DNA from: Bacteroidaceae bacterium
GTDB lineage: Bacteria; Bacteroidota; Bacteroidia; Bacteroidales; Bacteroidaceae
Assembly: GCA_017559845.1 (NCBI GenBank)
Contig: JAFYQQ010000077.1
Span: forward strand, 1 to 64,000
Direction: 5' to 3'
DNA length: 64,000 nucleotides
Shown: positions 44,465 to 51,295 of the stretch, piece by piece
How positions within the stretch are numbered: position 1 is the stretch's first letter
How the letters are laid out: the number at the start of each line of letters is the position of its first letter
Notes under the pieces: model-generated
The model's input: the letters and a program-made list of their open reading frames with translations, nothing else
Database searches by the model: none
Told to the model about the DNA's origin: nothing
Made by a program: the position numbers and the translations under genes

Positions 44465-44525
44465 TGTGGCCCAACATTATAACGAAACATTCTTGAACGA
44501 TAACGAATTAAAGGAATTATGGTAA
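44418..44525 (+). pseudogene. 3' remnant of the gene formerly upstream of DUF4325
   Basis: An open frame without a start reads LTKEINPAEVVANRIDVA then QHYNETFLNDNELKELW and stops at TAA 44523-44525, overlapping the DUF4325 ATG at 44519 as translationally coupled genes do. It is probably the tail of a partner protein whose front has been lost. Confidence 0.45.
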
Positions 44526-44809
44526 TATTCAGTTTTAGAAAATACGGATAAAATCTGGGCACACGTCCTTTAGGAAAACGTGTACGCGAACAACTACTCC
44601 TTATGATAGAGCAAAATGAACGTGTCGTTCTCGACTTTACAGGAGTGAACGTGGTAAGCAATTCGTTTGCCGATGAATGTATTGCCAAACTACTACTCAC
44701 CATGCCGCTTTCTGAGTTGAAGAGTAGAACCACCTTCCGCGGACTTAATCCCATTGCTTCGGAAAGTGTTCTCACTGCTCTTCGCCGTCGGCATCTGTTC
44801 TGTTCATGA
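44519..44809 (+). pseudogene. STAS-like DUF4325 protein, interrupted by a nonsense codon
   Basis: In one frame the sequence reads MVIFSFRKYG, TAA (44549-44551), then NLGTRPLGKRVREQLLLMIE, VVLDFTGVNVVSNSFADECI, AKLLLTMPLSELKSRTTFRG and stops at 44809. The post-stop part is a full STAS-like DUF4325 domain, so a single AAA-to-TAA change at codon 11 would explain the break. Re-initiation at an internal ATG (44603) would give only 68 residues. DUF4325 proteins are small STAS relatives, usually next to a regulatory partner. Confidence 0.7.
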
Positions 44810-44901
44810 AGTAACCCGCTCTTGACAAATGAACTTAAGATAAAAAATCTTTACAGATTCGCAAGGCATAAATCTACAGACGATAACGAGATAAACGAAA
44901 A

Positions 44902-44984
44902 ACGCCCAGTTGGTCGGAAAAAAGCGCCCAGTTGGAAAAAAATATGTTTCTAACTGGGAAAAAAATTTTCTCCAACTGGAAACC
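44902..44984. repeat. 22-bp-period array C (CCAGTTGG/CCAACTGG type)
   Basis: Cores begin at 44906 and 44928 (CCAGTTGG), 44950 (CTAACTGG) and 44972 (CCAACTGG), an exact 22-bp spacing. Flanks are poly-A/T-like. It uses the same core as array A 31 kb away; in C the first two units are the reverse complement of the last, so the core, not the strand, is conserved. Confidence 0.9.
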
Positions 44985-45078
44985 CTGTATTAGGGGGGTA
45001 TTCGCTTTTTGATGCATTTGTGCCATTTTTACGTCAAAACACACCAATATTAAAGAAAAAGAAGAGGTAAAAAGATTT

Positions 45079-45160
45079 GACAAAAGATTGCCTTTCCTTT
45101 AACAAAGTATTGTCAAGGCTAAGACAATGTATTGCCTGAACCAAGTCAATGCATCGCAGT
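45079..45160. repeat. 22-bp-period array E1 (GACAATnnATTGTC type)
   Basis: ATTG/ATCG half-sites begin at 45087, 45109, 45131 and 45153, an exact 22-bp spacing. Unit 3 (GACAATGTATTGCC, 45123-45136) is the clearest near-palindrome; units 1, 2 and 4 keep parts of both arms (AACAAAGTATTGTC, GTCAATGCATCGCA). Confidence 0.8.
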
Positions 45161-45177
45161 ACCAACTTAGTACATCA

Positions 45178-45262
45178 TAAACTGGTACTGCAGTACCAGC
45201 CAATTGGTACTGGAGTTTCAACTAATAGGTACTGCAGTGTAAGTTAGCTGGTACGCAAACTT
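45178..45262. repeat. 22-bp-period array E2 (GGTACTGCAGTACC type)
   Basis: GGTAC begins at 45184, 45206, 45228 and 45250, an exact 22-bp spacing. Unit 1 contains a perfect 18-bp palindrome, CTGGTACTGCAGTACCAG (45182-45199). Later units keep the left arm and drift on the right (GGTACTGGAGT, GGTACTGCAGTGT, GGTACGC). Confidence 0.88.
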
Positions 45263-45430
45263 TTGCACAATAGAGATGTGGGGCATTTGCCGATTATGTG
45301 CGAAAGTACATTCTTTTCTTATCCACCCAATCACATTTGATTTGCAAAAAAACATCAATTGCACATCAAAGCACAGCACACATTAAAGCCTGACACACAA
45401 TAACTTGTGTTTACACACCCCTCACATTGA

Positions 45431-45535
45431 ATTGTAAATAGATTTACCTTTAAGTGTAAATCCGTTTACATAGCGAGGTAAGTCCACTTAATCGAAGGGT
45501 AAATTCATTTACATCGTGATGTAAAAATCGGCCGT
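45431..45535. repeat. 22-bp-period array F (GTAAATnnATTTAC type)
   Basis: GTAAA/GTAAG begins at 45434, 45456, 45478, 45499 and 45521 (spacings 22, 22, 21, 22). Units 1, 2 and 4 are near-perfect palindromes (GTAAATAGATTTAC, GTAAATCCGTTTAC, GTAAATTCATTTAC) and unit 3 is GTAAGTCCACTTAA. Confidence 0.85.
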
Positions 45536-45582
45536 CAGAACATCTGTTTTTATATAATTGAATTATCTTTCCTTCAAAAACA

Positions 45583-45613
45583 TTGTCCGTATGCCAAAAC
45601 TTTTATAAATTTG
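45583..45613 (+). promoter_or_regulatory. Promoter of the structured RNA / defence operon leader
   Basis: TTG (45583-45585), a 20-nt spacer and TAAATTTG (45606-45613) match the Bacteroidetes consensus closely. Transcription would begin near 45620, about 430 nt before the helicase ATG and immediately ahead of the structured region. Confidence 0.7.
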
Positions 45614-45619
45614 CATTGC

Positions 45620-45966
45620 CCTCATGCCGAATCGGGCCGGTTTTCCGGTAATTTCGGGTGGGGACAGACATAGATAAAGGCGTTTACTACGCTTTGATTT
45701 TGACGGTTAGAAATCCTGAGAAAATTTCAATCGTGGTCAAAAACAAAGCAACGTAGATGTCCCTTGGGTATGTTTATACATGCCCTTCATTTGTTGTACA
45801 GCCATAGGTGTATCCTTACGCCAATGGTTCCAGTACTGGCACTTGAAGGTGTATGATATACATATCGGCGTGGGGCTTCGGCGTTGCTCGTTTCGACTAC
45901 GATGGGCAATTCTCAGGAGCCTCTAACCGTGAAGCGAGCGACAGTGCAGGGCTTCACGTCTTTTTT
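45620..45966 (+). ncRNA. Candidate structured non-coding RNA or attenuating leader
   Basis: A nested long hairpin is seen: GGGACA (45661-45666) with TGTCCC (45758-45763), TACGCTTTG (45688-45696) with CAAAGC and CGTA (45744-45755), TTTTGAC (45698-45704) with GTCAAAA (45736-45742), and GAAAT/ATTTC inside. Next is an 8-bp hairpin with a UUAU loop (45766-45785), then ACGCC (45818-45822) with GGCGT (45867-45871) enclosing smaller hairpins, then the terminator. I match it to no RNA family known to me. It could be an independent RNA or a 5' leader controlling read-through into the helicase gene. Confidence 0.55.
45928..45966 (+). terminator. Intrinsic terminator closing the structured RNA
   Basis: CGTGAAGC (45928-45935) pairs perfectly with GCTTCACG (45951-45958) across 15 nt and is followed by TCTTTTTT. 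It lies upstream of, not after, a protein gene, which implies either a separate RNA or attenuation. Confidence 0.75.
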
Positions 45967-46052
45967 ATGCCAGAAAAATGGATTTGTAAAACATTGGTTA
46001 TCAGTAGCCCGATATCCAACAACGGCCGCCTTGGTTTGGCCATGGTAGTAGA

Positions 46053-49000
46053 ATGGAACTGATTGACAATGCAAACAAAACCCTCAAGTCAGACTTGACA
46101 GAAGAATTGCGCAATGGCAGCAAGGTGTCCATTGCGGCTTCTTGTTTTTCCATTTATGCCTTCGACGAACTGAAAGCACAATTGAAGGACATCAAGGAAC
46201 TGCGTTTCATCTTTACATCTCCCACATTCATTACCGAGAAAGCCAGCAAGCAGAAGCGTGAGTTCTACATCCCTCGTCTCAACCGCGAACGCAACCTCTA
46301 TGGCTCCGAGTTCGAGGTAAAACTGAGGAACGAACTTTCACAGCGTGCCATTGCCAGGGAATGTGCCGAATGGATAAGGCAGAAGGCCTGCTTCAAGTCC
46401 AACCGTACCAACGAAAACATGATGGGCTTCATCAATGTGGACACCACCAACTACATGCCCGTCAACGGATTCACCACCGTGGACCTGGGCTGCGAGCGTG
46501 GCAACAATGCCTATTCCTTTGTGCAGAAAAGCGAAGCCCCTTTGTCGCAGCACTTCCTCAACTTGTTCGACCAGCTGTGGAACGACAACGACCGCATGCA
46601 GGTCGTCACCGAGGAAGTCCTTGACAACATCACCAACGCCTACAAGGAGAATGCCCCTGACTTCCTTTATTTCGTCACCCTCTACAACATCTTCAAGGAG
46701 TTCCTGGAAGACATTTCCGAGGACGTCTTGCCCAACGAAGCCACAGGGTTCAAGGACAGTGTCATCTGGAACAAGCTCTACAACTTCCAGAAGGATGCCG
46801 CACTTGCCATCATCAATAAAATCGAAAAGTATAACGGTTGCATTCTTGCAGATAGTGTGGGTTTGGGCAAAACCTTCACAGCACTTTCAGTCATCAAATA
46901 TTACGAGAACCGCAACAAGTCAGTGCTTGTACTTTGTCCCAAGAAACTGAATGAGAACTGGATTACCTATCGCAGCAACTACATCAACAATCCTATCGCC
47001 GGCGACCGTCTCCGTTATGATGTGCTTTTCCATACCGATCTTGCCCGCAATGGTGGTATATCAAATGGACTCGACCTTAACCATATCAATTGGAGCAATT
47101 ATGATCTTGTGGTTATCGATGAAAGCCACAATTTCCGTAATGGTGGAAAGATAACAACCAATGAGAATGACGAGAATCCTCGCGAGAACCGATACTTGCA
47201 GTTGATGAATAAGGTTATTCGTAAAGGGGTGAAGACCAAGGTGCTGATGCTTTCTGCCACACCCGTAAACAACCGCTTCAATGATTTGAAGAACCAGATA
47301 GCCTTGGCTTATGAGGGAGATGCAGAAAACATAAACGGCTTGTTGAATACAAGCTGTAGCATTGACGAAATTTTCCGTCAGGCACAAGCCGAATATAACC
47401 GATGGTCAAAACTGCCATCCGAAGAACGTACCACAAAACGATTGCTCGAACGCTTGAGTTTCGACTTCTTCGAGGTGCTCGACAGTGTTACCATTGCCCG
47501 TAGCCGTAAGCATATTGAGCAGTATTATGATACCATCGATATTGGCAATTTCCCAACTCGATTGACTCCATTATCTCGTCGTCCACACTTGACCGACCTT
47601 GATAGTGCTATCAATTATAACGATATTTACTTGCTCCTTTCTGGGCTTAATCTTGCCATATACACCCCGTCCGATTTCATTCTGCCGAGCCGGCTTGAAA
47701 AGTATGTGACCATCACAAGTGAGGAAGATTATTCCGGGCTGACGATGAAAGGTCGTGAGCGTGGCATTCGTAAGTTGATGAGCATAAACCTGCTCAAACG
47801 TCTTGAAAGTTCGGTAAACTCATTCCGTTTGTCACTCAATCGTATTCTTGGTTTTATTACTGCTACCGTTGACAAGATAAACTCCATGAATAGTGGCAGT
47901 AATGCTACTTTCGTAGATGAGCACGATTTTACTGGTCTTGACCTTGACGAACAAGAGGACATCTTCATTGGAGGCAAGAAAACACAAATTGCCCTCGAAG
48001 ACATGGATTATGTCGCATGGAAGAAATATCTTGACAAGGATATCGAAACACTCAAGTTGTTGCTCCTTATGTTAGCGGACATTACGCCCGAGCACGACAG
48101 CAAGCTGTTGCAACTTATTGATGACCTCCGGCATAAGTTTGAGCATCCCATAAACGCAGGTAACAAGAAGGTAATCATCTTCACCGCCTTCAGTGACACG
48201 GCCGAATACCTATATGATTGTCTGGCCGAACACATCCAGAAAAAGTTTGGCTTACACACCGCCCTTATCACGGGACAAGTGGAAGCACGCTCCACCTTAC
48301 GCCTTCCCCGTGGCGAAAAGCTGGACTTCAACAAAGTGCTCACCCTCTTTTCTCCCATTTCCAAAGAAGCCCACACCATTTATCCACATTTAGCCACCTC
48401 CCCTACAGGGGAAGGTTGGGAAGGGGTCTCTGTATTGATTGCCACCGACTGCATCAGCGAGGGTCAGAACCTTCAGGATTGCGACTACCTCATCAACTAC
48501 GATATTCACTGGAATCCTGTGCGTATCATCCAACGCTTTGGGCGTATCGACCGTATAGGTTCTCGCAACGATGTAATACAACTCGTTAACTACTGGCCCG
48601 ATATGGACTTGGATGAATACATCGACCTCAAAGGACGCGTAGAAGCTCGCATGAAAGTATCAGTGATGACCAGTACGGGTGATGACAACCCCATTTCTCC
48701 CGAAGAAAAAGGCGACTTGGAGTATCGTCGGGAACAACTCAAACGTCTGCAAAGCGAAGTGGTGGATATTGAAGAGATGAACACAGGAATTAGCATCATG
48801 GACTTGGGATTAAACGAGTTCCGTCTTGATCTGCTTGCCTATATGCAGGATAATCCCAACATTGAACATACACCTTTTGGCTTGCATGCTGTTGTTCAAA
48901 GTTCCAACGATTGTCCTTCAGGAGTTGTGTATGTACTGAAGAATCGTAACAACAATGTAAACATCGACCGCAAGAATCGCCTGCATCCCTTCTATTTGGC

Positions 49001-49316
49001 CTACATCTCTGATGATAGTGAATTGATTGTCAATCACCTGTCACCAAAGGAATTGCTCGACAGGCTCCGTTATTTATGCAAAGGCAAGTCAAGCCCGAAT
49101 AAGGAACTGTGCAAAGAGTTCAACCGCATTACACGAGACGGAAAGAATATGCAACACTATTCCGATTTGCTTGGGGACGCCATAGCCTCCATCATCACGG
49201 TAAAGGAAGAAAGCGACATAGACAGTTTCCTCGGTGGCGCTACGGGTTCATTGTTTACAAATGAAATACAGGGACTTGATGATTTTGAATTGGTATGTTT
49301 TTTGGTAATAAGATAA
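46053..49316 (+). CDS. SNF2-family helicase with N-terminal PLD-like domain
   Basis: 1087 residues. The N-terminal part (about 1-170) resembles a phospholipase-D-like domain (SKVSIAASCFSIYAFDELKAQL, LRFIFTSPTFI). Helicase motifs follow: ADSVGLGKTFTAL (I, about 267), VVIDESHNFRN (II, about 353), MLSATPVNNRFNDL (III, about 398), VLIATDCISEGQNLQ (V) and QRFGRIDRIGSRNDV (VI, about 827). It should be an ATP-driven DNA translocase. It heads the operon DUF4391, AbiGi-like, Mod, MNT/HepT, Res, a layout that looks like a type III restriction system with an added helicase. A repeat-like insertion lies before motif V. The first 750 nt are more GC-rich than the rest, a possible recombination mosaic. Confidence 0.88.
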   Translation: MELIDNANKTLKSDLTEELRNGSKVSIAASCFSIYAFDELKAQLKDIKELRFIFTSPTFITEKASKQKREFYIPRLNRERNLYGSEFEVKLRNELSQRAIARECAEWIRQKACFKSNRTNENMMGFINVDTTNYMPVNGFTTVDLGCERGNNAYSFVQKSEAPLSQHFLNLFDQLWNDNDRMQVVTEEVLDNITNAYKENAPDFLYFVTLYNIFKEFLEDISEDVLPNEATGFKDSVIWNKLYNFQKDAALAIINKIEKYNGCILADSVGLGKTFTALSVIKYYENRNKSVLVLCPKKLNENWITYRSNYINNPIAGDRLRYDVLFHTDLARNGGISNGLDLNHINWSNYDLVVIDESHNFRNGGKITTNENDENPRENRYLQLMNKVIRKGVKTKVLMLSATPVNNRFNDLKNQIALAYEGDAENINGLLNTSCSIDEIFRQAQAEYNRWSKLPSEERTTKRLLERLSFDFFEVLDSVTIARSRKHIEQYYDTIDIGNFPTRLTPLSRRPHLTDLDSAINYNDIYLLLSGLNLAIYTPSDFILPSRLEKYVTITSEEDYSGLTMKGRERGIRKLMSINLLKRLESSVNSFRLSLNRILGFITATVDKINSMNSGSNATFVDEHDFTGLDLDEQEDIFIGGKKTQIALEDMDYVAWKKYLDKDIETLKLLLLMLADITPEHDSKLLQLIDDLRHKFEHPINAGNKKVIIFTAFSDTAEYLYDCLAEHIQKKFGLHTALITGQVEARSTLRLPRGEKLDFNKVLTLFSPISKEAHTIYPHLATSPTGEGWEGVSVLIATDCISEGQNLQDCDYLINYDIHWNPVRIIQRFGRIDRIGSRNDVIQLVNYWPDMDLDEYIDLKGRVEARMKVSVMTSTGDDNPISPEEKGDLEYRREQLKRLQSEVVDIEEMNTGISIMDLGLNEFRLDLLAYMQDNPNIEHTPFGLHAVVQSSNDCPSGVVYVLKNRNNNVNIDRKNRLHPFYLAYISDDSELIVNHLSPKELLDRLRYLCKGKSSPNKELCKEFNRITRDGKNMQHYSDLLGDAIASIITVKEESDIDSFLGGATGSLFTNEIQGLDDFELVCFLVIR
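48395..48428. repeat. Palindromic repeat-like insert inside the helicase gene
   Basis: CCTCCCCTACAGGGGAAGG (48398-48416) is an imperfect palindrome, followed by TTGGGAAGGGGTC. It encodes ATSPTGEGWEGVS in frame between SKEAHTIYPH and VLIATDCISEG. The composition is unlike its surroundings and resembles GC-rich intergenic palindromes of Bacteroidetes. Confidence 0.55.
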
Positions 49317-49324
49317 ATCTAAAT

Positions 49325-49531
49325 ATGAATAATCGAAAGCAACGTGATATCTATTCTGGCGGTCTTAGTGATAAGGTTAAAGACATAAAACCCAGGAGAA
49401 ACTATTGGGGAAATTTGTATGATGATGACACATTTGATGAAAATATAAACATTATGTCAACTGGCAATTATGATTACTCTGATTTTGATAGTGAAGATGA
49501 TCATGATTCATATTATGATTTACTAGAATAA
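49325..49531 (+). CDS. Small acidic hypothetical protein
   Basis: 68 residues from the ATG at 49325 (MNNRKQRDIYSGGL); an earlier in-frame ATG overlaps the helicase end. The C-terminal half is strongly acidic and Tyr-rich (NYDYSDFDSEDDHDSYYD), as in DNA-mimic or phage-type proteins, but no family is recognised. No clear ribosome-binding site is seen. Coding status is uncertain. Confidence 0.45.
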   Translation: MNNRKQRDIYSGGLSDKVKDIKPRRNYWGNLYDDDTFDENINIMSTGNYDYSDFDSEDDHDSYYDLLE

Positions 49532-49546
49532 AATATATGTAATATT

Positions 49547-49732
49547 ATGAAAAGCAAAGAATGTTATTTTTCGCCTCTTAATTATAGCGGGAAGATCTCT
49601 CCCAAATCAAAAAAAAAGAAGAAAAAGAAAGATGGTAGACATAAAAAAGATAAGTGTTACAATTTTAAGGATATTGACACATCTGGTCCTGCCTTATATG
49701 AACAATTTGAATATGGGATGAGTGACTGGTAA
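49547..49732 (+). CDS. Small Lys-rich hypothetical protein
   Basis: 61 residues with a very basic centre (SKKKKKKKDGRHKKDKCYNF), placed 15 nt after the acidic ORF. The opposite charges of these two adjacent ORFs are curious. No family is recognised, and both ORFs are absent from the layout I would expect between the helicase and DUF4391, so they may be a later insertion. Confidence 0.45.
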   Translation: MKSKECYFSPLNYSGKISPKSKKKKKKKDGRHKKDKCYNFKDIDTSGPALYEQFEYGMSDW

Positions 49733-49845
49733 AAATATAACAATGTTTATCTCTAAATAATAAAGTTTATGTTATTTGCATTTTTGGTCATCATTTGGAT
49801 AATTGGCGATGTTTTCAACCAAATGACAGGAAGGGGAGATTAACG

Positions 49846-50445
49846 ATGTACGGCCTACCACAGACAACAGAAGTCCGGAAGCAATTGCCCAAGAAGGCAA
49901 TCTATGCGAAGTTCGACTTGAAACCCTCACAACGTGAGAGTTTCGATGCCGACATAGCACGCATAGATATTGTGGCGGTTATTTCCCCAAGCACTGTCCC
50001 CGCTATTGCTGAAGGCAAGGAGGTAAAGGAAATCTATCTCCTTGCCCTTCAAATGAAACGCAAGGAATATGACAGCAAGAACATTGCCCTGCTGACCAAA
50101 CTTATTCCACAACGAATGGTGTTTGCCCTACAATTTGAGGAGCAGACACAGTTTGCCATATACCACACCAAACTCATTTCATCGGCTTGGCAACCTACGG
50201 ATGATGCAACACTCCCATTATCGGGATTGAATCTTGACACCGTTTGGGAAAACATTGTGACTCATATCGGGCAGATTGAGGTGGAGGAAGGCAATACACT
50301 TGCCGAACAGATAGCCAGCAATGATCAACGGGCGAAGTTGCTTGCTCAAATATCCACGCTTGAACGAAAGATGGCAAACGAAAAGCAACCGCGCCGTAAG
50401 CGAGAACACTTTGAACAGATTAAGAAATTAAAAAGTCAGATATAA
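49846..50445 (+). CDS. DUF4391 domain protein
   Basis: 199 residues from the ATG at 49846, with a purine-rich AGGAAGGGGAGA upstream. An ATG at 49795 is in frame but lacks one. Family-like sequence: LPKKAIYAKFDLKPSQRESFDADI, YLLALQMKRKEYDSKNI and a C-terminal coiled coil (LLAQISTLERKMANEKQPRRKREHFEQI). DUF4391 proteins usually sit between an SNF2-type helicase and a type III-like methyltransferase, as here. A role as a helicase partner or DNA-binding adaptor is inferred. It ends immediately before the AbiGi-like ATG. Confidence 0.82.
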   Translation: MYGLPQTTEVRKQLPKKAIYAKFDLKPSQRESFDADIARIDIVAVISPSTVPAIAEGKEVKEIYLLALQMKRKEYDSKNIALLTKLIPQRMVFALQFEEQTQFAIYHTKLISSAWQPTDDATLPLSGLNLDTVWENIVTHIGQIEVEEGNTLAEQIASNDQRAKLLAQISTLERKMANEKQPRRKREHFEQIKKLKSQI

Positions 50446-51294
50446 ATGAATCCTATAAATGCTTCTTCATTGCTCCATTTCACAAAAACAATGGATGCCC
50501 TAAAAGGCATCTTGGAGAAGGGTTTTCGTTTCTCTTATTGTTGTGAAGATGTCTCGTCTACGATAAATATGAATGAGTTACACCCAGTAGGTGCAAACTT
50601 CTTTCGCCCTTCTTTACATATTAATAAGCATATTGCAATTCCGATGATTTGCTTTTGCGATATTCCTTTAACAAGAGCGAAAGCACATTCGGATACCTAT
50701 GGCAAATTTATTGTCGGAATAGATAAGAATATGGCATTAACAATATTTGGAGATACCATAAATCCAGTTATGTACAGTACTTCAGAAGTAATAGGGCGTG
50801 CTTTGAATGATCTTTCAGTGATTAAATCAAAAATTAACAATGTCAAAGGATGTTACAACTACAAGCGTTCATTAAATCAGTTAATTGGGAATACAAAACC
50901 ATTTGAGGGAACATTTAAGGGCAAAGAGAATTATTGCTACTATGATGAACGAGAATGGCGTATGTTGTTGCCTTATGATTTCGATGAAAGTACTAAGTGG
51001 TATTGGAATTTATCGAAGCAAGAGTTTGATGAGAAGAAGAACGAAATTAATAAAATTCTACACCATAGTGAATATGCTTATCGAACTTTTACAGTTCAAA
51101 AAGATGACGAGTTTTTGTTAGCTAAATTCATTACTCACATAGTCGTAGATTCAGAAGTTAACATCCCTGAACTTGTCAACTTTATACTAAATGAAGAACA
51201 GCCTTTGTTTGGATATTCCAATATATCTAAGCAACTTAGAAATCTATTTGTTAGTAGAATTACTTCGTTTGAACGAATAGAAATAGATTATTGA
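50446..51294 (+). CDS. AbiGi-like abortive-infection family protein
   Basis: 282 residues: SSLLHFTKTMDALKGILEKGFRFSYC, IPMICFCDIPLTRAKAHSDTYGKFIVG and CYYDEREWRMLLPYD resemble the AbiGi family (component of the AbiG abortive phage-resistance pair), whose fold recalls ADP-ribosyltransferase-like HFT-x-L-x-I-L-x-x-G proteins. It starts 1 nt after the DUF4391 stop and ends 1 nt before mod, so it is fully embedded in the restriction operon. I see no AbiGii partner nearby, so it may act alone or with the restriction genes. Confidence 0.65.
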   Translation: MNPINASSLLHFTKTMDALKGILEKGFRFSYCCEDVSSTINMNELHPVGANFFRPSLHINKHIAIPMICFCDIPLTRAKAHSDTYGKFIVGIDKNMALTIFGDTINPVMYSTSEVIGRALNDLSVIKSKINNVKGCYNYKRSLNQLIGNTKPFEGTFKGKENYCYYDEREWRMLLPYDFDESTKWYWNLSKQEFDEKKNEINKILHHSEYAYRTFTVQKDDEFLLAKFITHIVVDSEVNIPELVNFILNEEQPLFGYSNISKQLRNLFVSRITSFERIEIDY

Positions 51295-51295
51295 T

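Larger units (their letters stand above)
44826..46052. other. 1.2-kb gene-free region with stacked palindrome arrays and structured RNA
   Basis: No convincing protein gene is seen between the DUF4325 pseudogene and the SNF2 helicase. It holds, in order, palindrome arrays C, E1, E2 and F, a consensus promoter (45583-45613), a strongly structured stretch (45661-45875) and an intrinsic terminator (45928-45966). The helicase ATG follows 86 nt after the terminator. Confidence 0.85.

Noticed and set aside
45320..45430. A further 22-bp-period array (ACAT/CACA-rich stretch between E2 and F)
   Set aside because: Some ACAT motifs are 44 bp apart, but most spacings (17-19 bp) do not fit and no palindrome is clear.
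44902..45535. CRISPR array
   Set aside because: Units are 14-18-nt palindromes with almost no spacer (22-bp period), they drift within an array, and no cas genes are present.
45853..46062. 69-codon open frame over the structured RNA and terminator
   Set aside because: It spans the terminator hairpin and has no ribosome-binding site or recognisable fold; the hairpins explain the sequence better.
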